From Hellea sp042093735 (GTDB taxonomy: Bacteria > Pseudomonadota > Alphaproteobacteria > Caulobacterales > Maricaulaceae): a stretch of 15,639 nt of DNA. Under the pieces are notes generated by a model. That model was not told the DNA's origin and ran no database searches. It saw only the letters and a list, made by a program, of their open reading frames with translations. The stretch's first letter is position 1. Every line of letters starts with the position of its first letter. Location of the stretch: contig JBELEM010000037.1 of NCBI GenBank assembly GCA_042093735.1, forward strand, positions 1-15,639. The letters run 5' to 3'. The translations under genes were made by a program, and so were the position numbers. Below, in pieces: positions 1-7,296 of the stretch.

Positions 1-441
1 GAATGGGAATATGCAGCCCGCGGTGGTTTAGATGGTACTCTTATGAGCTGGCCTGATGCAGAACGAAGCGCTTTAAAAAATAAAGCCAATACTTGGGATG
101 GAATTTTTCCTGTAATTAATACAAAAGACGACGGCTTCATCGGAGTTGCGCCTGTTGGAAGCTATCCGCCTAATGGTTTTGGACTGTATGATATGATTGG
201 GAATGTTTGGGAGTGGACATCTTCTGTTTATTATCCTGGCCATATGCCTGGGAATCTTAAAGAAACTTATCCTGATGGTTATGACCCAGCCCAGAAACAT
301 ATACCAGTAGGAGTAATCAAAGGAGGCTCATATCTATGTGCTAAGTCATATTGTTATCGATACCGACCAGCTGCAAGACAAGCTCAAGACCTAATGCTGA
401 GCACTTCTCATACTGGTTTTAGGGTTGTACGTAGTAATTAA
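1..441 (+). CDS. Formylglycine-generating enzyme / SUMF1 family protein, 3' part
   Basis: The reading frame is open from base 1 (first visible residues EWEYAARGG) to the TAA at 439-441, so the 5' part lies outside the window. The visible 146 residues are the C-terminal part of an FGE-sulfatase domain: EWEYAARGG, the GLYDMIGNVWEW signature, and GGSYLCAKSYCYRYR near the end, followed by HTGFRVVRS. Genuine formylglycine-generating enzymes use two cysteines in this last motif to bind copper and oxidise a sulfatase cysteine. Both are present here (codons 337-339 and 352-354), unlike in the many SUMF1-fold proteins that lack them. It therefore probably activates a type I sulfatase, encoded elsewhere. 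It converges on the flavoprotein gene and overlaps its stop codon. Whether it belongs functionally with the catabolic genes is unclear. Confidence 0.9.
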   Translation, partial: EWEYAARGGLDGTLMSWPDAERSALKNKANTWDGIFPVINTKDDGFIGVAPVGSYPPNGFGLYDMIGNVWEWTSSVYYPGHMPGNLKETYPDGYDPAQKHIPVGVIKGGSYLCAKSYCYRYRPAARQAQDLMLSTSHTGFRVVRSN

Positions 442-2144
442 ATTCCACTTTTGCAATTTATTGAGGTTGCAGCGCGGCGACCAGAATAAATACAATCTGC
501 TATGGATAATCCGCTGACATAGGACCACGATGCAACACCTACAGCGTTTCTTCCTGCTGCATATAGTCCCTTAATGGGCAAACACTCTTCGTTTAACACT
601 GAACCTGTTTTTTCGTTTACAGAAAGGCCACCTAAAGAAAGGGTGGGGCATGGAAACAGTTTTGCATTTAAACTAATGTCTATGGCAACGATATTATTTA
701 GATTTAATTCTGCTGTTTCATCTATTGTCTTGCCGAATGGATCTAAAGTTTCACCTTTTGCTATTTTATTGTATTCTATTATTTCATTATGGAGGTTATC
801 AGCATTAACTCCTATTAATTTGGCAAGTTCAGTAATAGAATTTGCTTTTTTGGATCCAAAGTAGATATTTAATTTTGCGAGTGCTTGCTGGAATGCTAAT
901 ACTTTTTTTTTGCTGACATCTTTTAAAGATTTTTTGACTAATTTTTTATCAAGTATCATCCATGCTGATCCATTATGATATTCTGTCATTTCAACACCAA
1001 GAGTTGCCCCGTAGACCATTTCATTTATGAAACGGTTTCCATCAGTATTTACTATCATGCCTTTTGCAAAAGAAATTGGTGGATTTATAAACCGCCATGC
1101 TGTCATGCGGTCCATATTTTTGGCAACACCTCCAACTGATTGACCGAGTCTAATACCCGAACCATTGTCACCCTCAGTACCTAGGGGATACCCCTCTTTG
1201 TATTTTGGTGCATAATATTCCACCATTTTTCTGTTAAAAACAAAACCGCCAGCAGATAATATAATTCCTTTGTTGCTCCTTATATAAACTTCTTTTCTCT
1301 TGTTTAATAATTCATTTGCCTTTGCCATTAATGCCATGGCTTTTTTAAAGAAATATTTAGATCCGGGTACTATGGGAGGGAATAGCTCTAATAATTTTGA
1401 TGCTTTTTTCCTGAGTTTTTTATACTCTTGGAGGTCTACCTTGTTATTAAATTGATATGCTTTAAGTCCTATAACTTCATTTTTTTTGTTTGTTATGAGC
1501 TGCCTGACTTCTGTGAAATCATGAATTAATAATCCTTTTTTTATGGCACTTGCTTTAAGTGGGTCAAAGAGCGATCCACCAAGGTTTGTTGCTTTGGCTC
1601 CCTGTTTTTCAGGTACATAACCACGATGGCCACGTGCAGCAGGAGAAGCGTTTTGTTTGTAGTTTTCAACAAGACTATTGTCACTGTGATATAGAAAATA
1701 TTTTGGTGCTGGGTATGACGTCTTATATTTCCATAAGGTGCTTCTTAAATCAACACCATGATCTATAAGCCAATCAATAGTTGGTGCGCTTTTATTGCAA
1801 AAATCTTTAAGAGTTTGATCTGAAACTATATCACGCGTTTCTAACTTTAAGTAGTTGAACATATTTTTTACAGAATCTTTTACCCCCGCCTCTGTTTGTA
1901 GGCTTGTTCCACCTCCTGCATAGATTACGCCGCCGCTCGCTTTTGTTGCGCCTCCTGTCTCATATTTATCGATCGCCAATACACTATTACCAGCCTCAAT
2001 TGACTCTAAAGCAGCTGCTACTCCGGCACCACCTAAACCCACAATAATAACATCTGCTACTGCTGACCAAATTATATCACTCTCTGTTTCTAATACTAGT
2101 TTTGGTTCTATATCTGAGTACCAATTCTTATCATTTGGTGTCAT
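438..2144 (-). CDS. FAD-dependent 3-ketosteroid dehydrogenase / fumarate reductase-like flavoprotein
   Basis: This 568-residue protein has the FAD_binding_2 layout. A Rossmann motif GLGGAG (residues 36-41) has an acidic partner at D59, GGATKASGG (64-72) follows, and a second FAD segment LGGLSVNEKTG leads into KGLYAAGRNAVG near the C terminus. Length and the GGATKASGG and AGGFVFNR segments fit the KstD-like branch, whose best-known members desaturate 3-oxosteroid A rings. Canonical KstD enzymes have a C-terminal Tyr-x3-Gly that stabilises the enolate. Here the region reads SYVSGLS (541-547), so classical delta-1 activity cannot be assumed. A lysine-rich, probably helical insert spans about 232-288. 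The ATG at 2144 is preceded by GAGGG at suitable spacing. It is a single-gene leftward unit transcribed from hub A. The family is secure; substrate and reaction are inferred. Confidence 0.85.
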   Translation of the reverse strand: MTPNDKNWYSDIEPKLVLETESDIIWSAVADVIIVGLGGAGVAAALESIEAGNSVLAIDKYETGGATKASGGVIYAGGGTSLQTEAGVKDSVKNMFNYLKLETRDIVSDQTLKDFCNKSAPTIDWLIDHGVDLRSTLWKYKTSYPAPKYFLYHSDNSLVENYKQNASPAARGHRGYVPEKQGAKATNLGGSLFDPLKASAIKKGLLIHDFTEVRQLITNKKNEVIGLKAYQFNNKVDLQEYKKLRKKASKLLELFPPIVPGSKYFFKKAMALMAKANELLNKRKEVYIRSNKGIILSAGGFVFNRKMVEYYAPKYKEGYPLGTEGDNGSGIRLGQSVGGVAKNMDRMTAWRFINPPISFAKGMIVNTDGNRFINEMVYGATLGVEMTEYHNGSAWMILDKKLVKKSLKDVSKKKVLAFQQALAKLNIYFGSKKANSITELAKLIGVNADNLHNEIIEYNKIAKGETLDPFGKTIDETAELNLNNIVAIDISLNAKLFPCPTLSLGGLSVNEKTGSVLNEECLPIKGLYAAGRNAVGVASWSYVSGLSIADCIYSGRRAATSINCKSGI

Positions 2145-2311
2145 ATTCTACCCTCAGCTCAATTTATATGTTATTTTCTTTTAAAAACTACGCAAAATCA
2201 AGGAAAATGACCTATTTTTCTTAGAATACGTAAAATTATGACAAAATTATTGCGCATTCTAACATCTCTGTTATTGGTTATCCGAGCTTTTTATAATTTA
2301 TGGGGACAGTT
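2145..2311. promoter_or_regulatory. Divergent promoter hub A with three TTGCGYA-type boxes
   Basis: This 167-base gap separates the leftward flavoprotein from the rightward SDR operon. It contains three related boxes: TACGCAA at 2189-2195 (within CTACGCAAAAT), TACGTAA at 2227-2233 (followed by AAT) and TTGCGCA at 2250-2256. Their centres lie 38 and 23 bp apart, which mirrors the 24/38 spacing of the other two divergent hubs. A possible -10 element TATAAT sits at 2292-2297 for the rightward operon, with no convincing -35. On the minus strand, TATAAA close to the flavoprotein start is a candidate -10. The boxes are seen directly. Their role as binding sites for a shared regulator is inferred from recurrence and spacing. 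Confidence 0.65.
2302..2306 (+). promoter_or_regulatory. Ribosome binding site that favours the start at 2312
   Basis: GGGGA lies five bases before the ATG at 2312 and would be inside the coding region if the in-frame ATG at 2300 were used. The later ATG also places the protein start (MTNPKVAIVTGAS) right before the first SDR beta strand, as in relatives. Confidence 0.65.
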
Positions 2312-3190
2312 ATGACAAATCCAAAAGTTGCAATCGTAACAGGTGCTAGCAGAGGGGCCGGCAAGGGAATTGCATTGGGTCTGGCAGAAAAGGGGATGAC
2401 AGTTTACGTTACAGGAAGGACAAAAAAAGTAGGAAAGGCGAAGGGGTGGGACGGTACTGAGTTACCAGGCACAGTCGAACAAACTGCGAAGGAGTGTGAT
2501 AGTGTTGGCGGCAAAGGTATTGCTGTTATTTGCGACAGTGCTGATGATAATCAGGTTGATGATCTTTTTAAAAAGGTCATGGACGAACAAGGGAGGCTGG
2601 ATATTTTAATGAATAATGCAGCTTATATCCATCATCAACTTATAGAGCAAAAGCCTTTTTGGGATAAAGAATTAAATGCTCAGAATATTCTAAATGTTGG
2701 ATTACGTTCGGCTTATGTGGCGAGCTGGCATGCAGCTAAGATTATGGCTAAACAAAAAAGTGGCTTAATTGCTATGGGCTCATCTTTTGGGGCGAGTTGT
2801 TACATGCATGGTCCTGCTTATGGTGCCCAAAAAGCTGGCTTAGATAAACTTGCTCATGACATGGCGGTAGATTTAGAGCCGTTTACTGTTCAAGCCATAT
2901 CTATATGGATGGGTCCTCTTTTGACAGAAAGAGCTCTCATTGCTGCTGAAGTTCATCCTGAGCAATATAAAGACTTTATAGCAATGGCCGAAACCCCTCA
3001 GTTCACAGGGCATATTCTGCATGCGATTGCTAATGACCCAAAAGCCCAAGAAATTAGTGGTCATACACTTATTGGCGCTGAAGTTGCAAAAAACCGCTAT
3101 GGAATGAAAGACCGCAACGGTAAGCAGCCACCAAGCCATCGAGAGATGTTAGGTTCACCAAACTTACCAAATCTGGCAAGAGTATATTAG
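2312..3190 (+). CDS. Short-chain dehydrogenase/reductase, DHRS1-like
   Basis: This NAD(P)-dependent oxidoreductase has 292 residues from the preferred start; an in-frame ATG at 2300 would add four. It carries the cofactor motif TGASRGAGKG (residues 10-19), NNAA in place of the usual NNAG, the serine pair in GSSFG (about 157-158) and the catalytic YGAQK (Y170, K174). The extra stretch after the second beta strand, containing GTELPGTVEQT, and a C-terminal extension make it longer than classical SDRs of about 250 residues. They resemble the DHRS1-like branch, which often has a GTxxxT segment here. Substrate is unknown; oxidation or reduction of a ring or side-chain carbonyl is likely. It is the first gene of a rightward three-gene operon from hub A, with the transporter starting after a one-base gap. 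Confidence 0.9.
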   Translation: MTNPKVAIVTGASRGAGKGIALGLAEKGMTVYVTGRTKKVGKAKGWDGTELPGTVEQTAKECDSVGGKGIAVICDSADDNQVDDLFKKVMDEQGRLDILMNNAAYIHHQLIEQKPFWDKELNAQNILNVGLRSAYVASWHAAKIMAKQKSGLIAMGSSFGASCYMHGPAYGAQKAGLDKLAHDMAVDLEPFTVQAISIWMGPLLTERALIAAEVHPEQYKDFIAMAETPQFTGHILHAIANDPKAQEISGHTLIGAEVAKNRYGMKDRNGKQPPSHREMLGSPNLPNLARVY

Positions 3191-3191
3191 A

Positions 3192-4340
3192 GTGAAATTA
3201 TTGAAGGCCAATTTCACAATTATCATTGCTGTATCTATGGTGTCTGCGATAGGCGGATTGATTTTTAATACTATGCCTATTTTATTAGGGACAGCTGGGG
3301 AAGCCTTTGGCTTTAATAATGCTGAATTAGGTAATTTATCACTTATGGCAGGTGTAGGTTATCTTGCGGGAACTTTAACGGGCCCACTTTGGGTTGATAG
3401 TTTTCAGTGGCAGAAAACTGCATTATTAATAATTTTAGCAGTTGCTTTTTCTTTTTTGGTATCAATGAGAATTCCAGGTGAGTATATTTATTATGGATTT
3501 TTAATTTTTGGTTTTTTCTGTGCTCTTGCAATTGCTTTAGCAATGAGGGCATTGGCTGATATGCCTGACCCTGAGCGTGCTTATGGTACTCGATTGTCAG
3601 TGGAGCTACTATCAATAGGACTCTTTCTTGTTTTCCTACCTGTATTCTTTGTTTCGAAAGCAGGTTTTACAGGAGCAATGTTCGGCATGGCTTTATTTAC
3701 AATGCTTTTGGGAATAGGTGTGTTTGTATTTCCAAAGCATAGTTCATCTAGGACAGCAGCAAAACTCAAAGGTTTTCCAAGTTTTCGTCAATCGGGGTCA
3801 AGTTGGTCAGTTCTTATGATATTTACAATATACCTCCTCGCAAATGTAGGGTTGTTCTTTTTTCTTTATATTATTGCCCAAAAATTTTCACCAAGTGATG
3901 CTCAAAATGGTATGATGTTCGGCGTTCTAAAATGGCTTGGTGGCGGCGCGGGTGTTTTGGGCGCTGTTATAGGTTCTAGAGCTGGTTTACGAATGCCTCA
4001 TCTATATGCTTTCATAATTCTACTTCTGGGCGTGACGGGACTAGTAATAGCTAAAAACTTCACTTTTTTTATGATCTCTAGTTGGGTTTGGGAGTTTGGT
4101 TTTACATTAGGCTGTCTATACCAAACTGCTGCTATCGTAAGATTTGATATATCAAATAAACTGGTAGTATTGGTGCCAATGTCTTTTGGTATTTCAATGA
4201 TATTTGGAGGACAGATAGCGGGTCGTCTTTTAGAGGGAGGTAGTGCAAATAGTCTATATGTGTTAGTTGTTCTTTGCTCACTTTTACCTTCAGTTTTTAT
4301 CTTTATGAATAAACCCAAGCCTGCTGAGGAAAGTTTTTAG
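3192..4340 (+). CDS. Major facilitator superfamily transporter
   Basis: This 382-residue, strongly hydrophobic protein has about 11-12 predicted membrane spans, the usual topology for MFS carriers of this short type. The start is GTG at 3192, one base after the SDR stop. It is preferred over the next ATG because the first membrane span (FTIIIAVSMVSAIGG) would otherwise be cut. A charged central region near PKHSSSRTAAKLKG separates the two halves, followed by a second set of spans. The classic loop 2-3 signature is poorly conserved. Its position between an SDR and a secreted hydrolase suggests uptake of the pathway substrate or export of an intermediate across the inner membrane. The direction and substrate cannot be read from sequence. 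Confidence 0.85.
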   Translation: MKLLKANFTIIIAVSMVSAIGGLIFNTMPILLGTAGEAFGFNNAELGNLSLMAGVGYLAGTLTGPLWVDSFQWQKTALLIILAVAFSFLVSMRIPGEYIYYGFLIFGFFCALAIALAMRALADMPDPERAYGTRLSVELLSIGLFLVFLPVFFVSKAGFTGAMFGMALFTMLLGIGVFVFPKHSSSRTAAKLKGFPSFRQSGSSWSVLMIFTIYLLANVGLFFFLYIIAQKFSPSDAQNGMMFGVLKWLGGGAGVLGAVIGSRAGLRMPHLYAFIILLLGVTGLVIAKNFTFFMISSWVWEFGFTLGCLYQTAAIVRFDISNKLVVLVPMSFGISMIFGGQIAGRLLEGGSANSLYVLVVLCSLLPSVFIFMNKPKPAEESF

Positions 4341-4343
4341 GAT

Positions 4344-5480
4344 ATGATTTTTTATAAGTATTTTTTTATAGGAGTTTTTATTATCATTGTATCTTGTAGC
4401 CCAAGAGGTCCTGAACTACAAAATTCACAAATACAAATATCAAGCGTTCCACCATCTTTAGATGTTCTAGAGTTACCAAAATTTCCTAATTACCCTGCAC
4501 CGAAAATAAAACTTGATGAGAACGACTCTGGTTATATCTATTACCCCATCAAGAGCCCTTATGATTTTTCCAGAGTATTGAATGGGTACGACCAATTGCA
4601 AACTCACACAGGCAAGTCAGAGCTATTTTTACCCCATGGTGCAAATGTAGACAATCCTGTTCCTGCAGTAATTATTATGCATGGTTCTGGGGGAATAAAA
4701 AATGGTAGAGAAAATGGTTATGCTAAACTTTTTTCTGAAAACGGTATGGCAGCATTAATTATTGATTATTATGAGCCAAGGGGTGTTACAAAAGATACGC
4801 CCTATGTAATGAAAACAATGATCGCAACTGAAGTAGACATTATGTCTGATGCATATTCAGCTTTGAAAATTCTCTCCACCCACCCAGCGATTGACTCTTT
4901 GCGTATTGGAATAACTGGTTACAGTTATGGAGGAATGGGAACCAGATACGTCTTGGATGAACGTTTAAAAAAAATAATGGCTCCAAATACCCCACGTTTT
5001 GCTTTGCACATGGATATCTATGGTCCATGTCATCAAACATTGGGTCATAAAATTACTACAGGTGCACCTTATTTAGCTGTGCATGGCGATAACGATAATT
5101 CAGTTGACCCTGAGTTATGTCAGGAAGTTTATAAAGATATTACAAAGGGAGGTAGCAGTGTTGAAAGCCATGTAATTCCAGGTGCGGGACATGCATGGGA
5201 AAACTCTGAGCCATTAAAAGTTTTTCAAGGAAGTTACGTAAAAGACTGTACATTTTCATTTGATAAAGATGGAACTTTTTTAGTTAATGGAAAATCTGGA
5301 CAATTTCAGTCAACTTCTGAAATGAGTAGGGGTCAACGTGCAAAGGTTAGGGCTGGATTAGGAAAATTAGCGGGATCTTGTCTTGGTGAAGGTTATATTG
5401 TTGGAAATAACCCTGAAGCTGATAATATAAGTAAAGGAATTCAGATTGAATTTCTAAAACGTATCTTCAAGATAAAATAA
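4344..5480 (+). CDS. Dienelactone hydrolase-like alpha/beta-hydrolase lipoprotein
   Basis: This 378-residue protein starts with a short signal peptide (MIFYKYFFIGVFIIIVSC) ending in a lipobox-like IVSC. Cys18 is therefore the likely lipidation site and the enzyme probably sits in the envelope. The hydrolase core shows MHGSGG (oxyanion region, about 112-117), nucleophile elbow GYSYGG (Ser194), HGDND (Asp249 as likely acid) and GAGHAW (His283). True dienelactone hydrolases use Cys as nucleophile; the Ser here points to an esterase or lactonase of the wider family. After the core come about 90 residues of unknown fold with two cysteines (VKDC and AGSC) that could form a disulfide. It is the last gene of the hub A rightward operon, three bases after the transporter. 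The ATG at 4344 is required for the signal peptide. Confidence 0.85.
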   Translation: MIFYKYFFIGVFIIIVSCSPRGPELQNSQIQISSVPPSLDVLELPKFPNYPAPKIKLDENDSGYIYYPIKSPYDFSRVLNGYDQLQTHTGKSELFLPHGANVDNPVPAVIIMHGSGGIKNGRENGYAKLFSENGMAALIIDYYEPRGVTKDTPYVMKTMIATEVDIMSDAYSALKILSTHPAIDSLRIGITGYSYGGMGTRYVLDERLKKIMAPNTPRFALHMDIYGPCHQTLGHKITTGAPYLAVHGDNDNSVDPELCQEVYKDITKGGSSVESHVIPGAGHAWENSEPLKVFQGSYVKDCTFSFDKDGTFLVNGKSGQFQSTSEMSRGQRAKVRAGLGKLAGSCLGEGYIVGNNPEADNISKGIQIEFLKRIFKIK

Positions 5481-5524
5481 TTTAATTCTAATGTTGTTAT
5501 TTACCACAATGTGACTTTGAAAAT

Positions 5525-5815
5525 TCAAATCAAATATGATAATATAAGAGGTAAACCTAGAATTCCAAAGATCCCTAGATTAGATAGCCTTTTATAAGTT
5601 AAGTTTTGATGATTCCATAAGCTATATGCTCCAAAGGCCCCCAGAGCGCCCGCCCCATTTACCCAAAATCCACTTAAGCCTAACAACCCTAATATACCTA
5701 TTAGCCTTATATTTTTACCACTTTGATTTTTTTTAATAGGTGTCTTTAAGTTTAGTAGTCCAAACATTCCGATAAAACCGAATAGATTTAGTAATGATAA
5801 GTTTACATGGATCAT
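5525..5815 (-). CDS. Small Gly/Leu-rich membrane protein of unknown function
   Basis: I do not recognise this 96-residue protein. It has three hydrophobic segments (about residues 5-23, 37-67 and 78-95), each built from repeats such as LFGFIGMFGLL, GILGLLGLSGF and GIFGILGLPL. They are separated by short basic loops (KTPIKK, SGKNIR, YKR). The glycine spacing would favour tight helix packing. The start chosen is the ATG at 5815, which overlaps the upstream SDR stop as ATGA and implies translational coupling; an upstream in-frame ATG at 5824 is possible. It is the last gene of the leftward hub B operon. The coupling and clear protein-like hydropathy argue that it is real. A membrane anchor or partner for the pathway is only a guess. 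Confidence 0.65.
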   Translation of the reverse strand: MIHVNLSLLNLFGFIGMFGLLNLKTPIKKNQSGKNIRLIGILGLLGLSGFWVNGAGALGAFGAYSLWNHQNLTYKRLSNLGIFGILGLPLILSYLI

Positions 5816-6528
5816 GCAGTACATGCTCCACCATTAAGGGGAATAGTTTGTCCAGTTATCCAGCTTGCTTCATCTGAACAAAGATACAAGGAGGCTGCTC
5901 CCACATCTTCTGGTGTACCGGCTCTACCAACGATTGTAGTTTGCGCCGCTCGCTCATGCCCCTCAAAATTATTCATTGATCCAAGAGATAATGCATTAAT
6001 AGTAACACCGCAATGTCCAACTTCAGCTGCTAGTTGGCGCATATAACCCAGAGCTGCAGATTTTGCAGCGGCATAATGAGAAAGACCCATTGAAAAACCT
6101 AATCTATGAGACTCTGATGTAATTATAACAATCCTTCCGTGTTTTTGATTTTTCATAGTTGGTAAAAACAGCATACATAATCCTCGTATTGAATTAAAAT
6201 TAAGGTCAAGCTGTCTCTGGTAGTCATTTTCCTTAAGCATTTCTGCCTGATTTAAACTGGTAGGCATTCCTACAGGTACACCGGCATTGTTGATTAAAAT
6301 ATCAACACCATTAGTTATTTCTAAAAAGCTTTCTCTAACATTAGCATCAGTGATATCTCCCGAGACCGCTATTGCGCCTATTTTATTAGCCGCAAATTCC
6401 GCACGTTCCTTATACAAATCATTAATATAAACCTTAGCACCAGCACCTTTTAAAGCTTTCGCGATTCCAAGCCCCATACCCTGCCCAGCTCCGGTTATTA
6501 ATGCTTTACGTCCATTTAAATCAAACAT
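5812..6528 (-). CDS. Classical short-chain dehydrogenase/reductase
   Basis: This 238-residue protein has a complete classical SDR set: TGAGQGMG (12-19), NNAG (80-83), the catalytic Ser in ITSES (138) and YAAAK (Y152, K156). The C terminus SWITGQTIPLNGGACTA matches the usual GQxxxxxGG ending. An aspartate after beta-2 (IND, residue 37) suggests NAD(H) preference over NADP(H). It begins two bases after the stop of the upstream SDR, and its TGA overlaps the start of the small membrane protein, so the three are probably co-translated. The reaction is likely alcohol/ketone interconversion on a pathway intermediate, or 3-hydroxyacyl-CoA oxidation. The substrate cannot be decided from sequence. Confidence 0.92.
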   Translation of the reverse strand: MFDLNGRKALITGAGQGMGLGIAKALKGAGAKVYINDLYKERAEFAANKIGAIAVSGDITDANVRESFLEITNGVDILINNAGVPVGMPTSLNQAEMLKENDYQRQLDLNFNSIRGLCMLFLPTMKNQKHGRIVIITSESHRLGFSMGLSHYAAAKSAALGYMRQLAAEVGHCGVTINALSLGSMNNFEGHERAAQTTIVGRAGTPEDVGAASLYLCSDEASWITGQTIPLNGGACTA

Positions 6529-6530
6529 AA

Positions 6531-7283
6531 CTAACCTATAAAAACCTGTCCGCCGTCAAGTGCTATAGTTTGTCCTGATAGATAGCGGGCCCCATCACTA
6601 CACATCATTGCAACAAATTCACCTATATCTTGCTCGCAGTCACCCACATAACCAAGCGGTATGCTATTTTGAAAGTGTTTCGCTTCAACTGGATTTGCAT
6701 CCATCCATCCAGCTAATGCCGGTGATTTTGCGTGAGGCATTATTGCATTGACCCTAATACCATCTTTACCCCATTCGTTAGCTGCCGCCCGAGTAAGTTG
6801 TTGGGTTGCTGCCTTCACGGCAGCATAAACACCATAAGTACCGACATCCCATCTTTTCATAACAGAGCTACATAAATTAATTACGTTGCCTTTGCTCTCC
6901 ACGAGATAAGGATATGCCATTTTCATAAGGCGAAAGGTTGCCAATGGACCAGAATTCCAATTATCATTAAACTGTGTATCTGAAATGTTCAGGAGAGGGC
7001 CACGTGCTACCTCTTGAGCGTTATTAACAAGAATATCTAAACGACCAAATTTTTTAATTGTCAAATCAATACAATTCTCTAAATCTTTTGTGGATTTCAC
7101 ATCGCACCGAATGGACAATGTATTAACATTTAATGGCCTTAGTAGCTCAACAGTTTTATCACACTTTTCTAATGTCCTTCCTGTTACAACTATGTGCGCG
7201 CCTTGTTTGGCTAATGATTTAGCTATTCCTTGGCCTACGCCTTGGCCTCCGCCAGTAATTAAGGCAACTTTATTTTTAAGCAT
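6531..7283 (-). CDS. Classical short-chain dehydrogenase/reductase with NNAQ variant
   Basis: This SDR has 250 residues from the preferred ATG at 7283; the upstream in-frame ATG at 7298 overlaps the flavin reductase gene and lacks a good ribosome binding site. Motifs are TGGGQGVG (10-17), NNAQ (87-90) instead of NNAG, CSS (serines 139-140) and YAAVK (Y153, K157), ending in SGQTIALDGGQ. An arginine after beta-2 (TGR, residue 36) suggests NADP(H). Together with the following SDR, which seems NAD-type, it could form an oxidation/reduction pair that epimerises or shuttles a hydroxyl group; that is inference. It is the second gene of the leftward operon from hub B. Confidence 0.92.
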   Translation of the reverse strand: MLKNKVALITGGGQGVGQGIAKSLAKQGAHIVVTGRTLEKCDKTVELLRPLNVNTLSIRCDVKSTKDLENCIDLTIKKFGRLDILVNNAQEVARGPLLNISDTQFNDNWNSGPLATFRLMKMAYPYLVESKGNVINLCSSVMKRWDVGTYGVYAAVKAATQQLTRAAANEWGKDGIRVNAIMPHAKSPALAGWMDANPVEAKHFQNSIPLGYVGDCEQDIGEFVAMMCSDGARYLSGQTIALDGGQVFIG

Positions 7284-7290
7284 ATTTATA

Positions 7291-7296
7291 CCTACC
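7291..7296 (-). promoter_or_regulatory. Ribosome binding site that favours the start at 7283
   Basis: The minus-strand sequence GGTAGG lies seven bases before the ATG at 7283 and overlaps the TAG stop of the flavin reductase gene. It supports starting the SDR at MLKNKVALITGG. A similar leader (GCAGGTATAAC before ATG) precedes the SDR starting at 14179. Confidence 0.6.

Noticed and set aside
4899..4905. TTGCGTA match
   Set aside because: It lies inside the hydrolase coding region, is single, and encodes conserved family residues; treated as chance. The TACGCAA at 13749-13755 (SDR active-site codons) and CTGCGTA at 7777-7783 are rejected for the same reason.
5481..5524. Possible terminator between the convergent hydrolase and small membrane protein genes
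   Set aside because: The only inverted repeat (TTTGAA and TTCAAA around 5516-5529) is short, AT-only apart from one pair, nearly loopless and lacks a T tract, so it is not a credible terminator.
5807..6046. Plus-strand open frame of 79 codons
   Set aside because: It is antisense to the SDR with a full catalytic motif set; a shadow frame.
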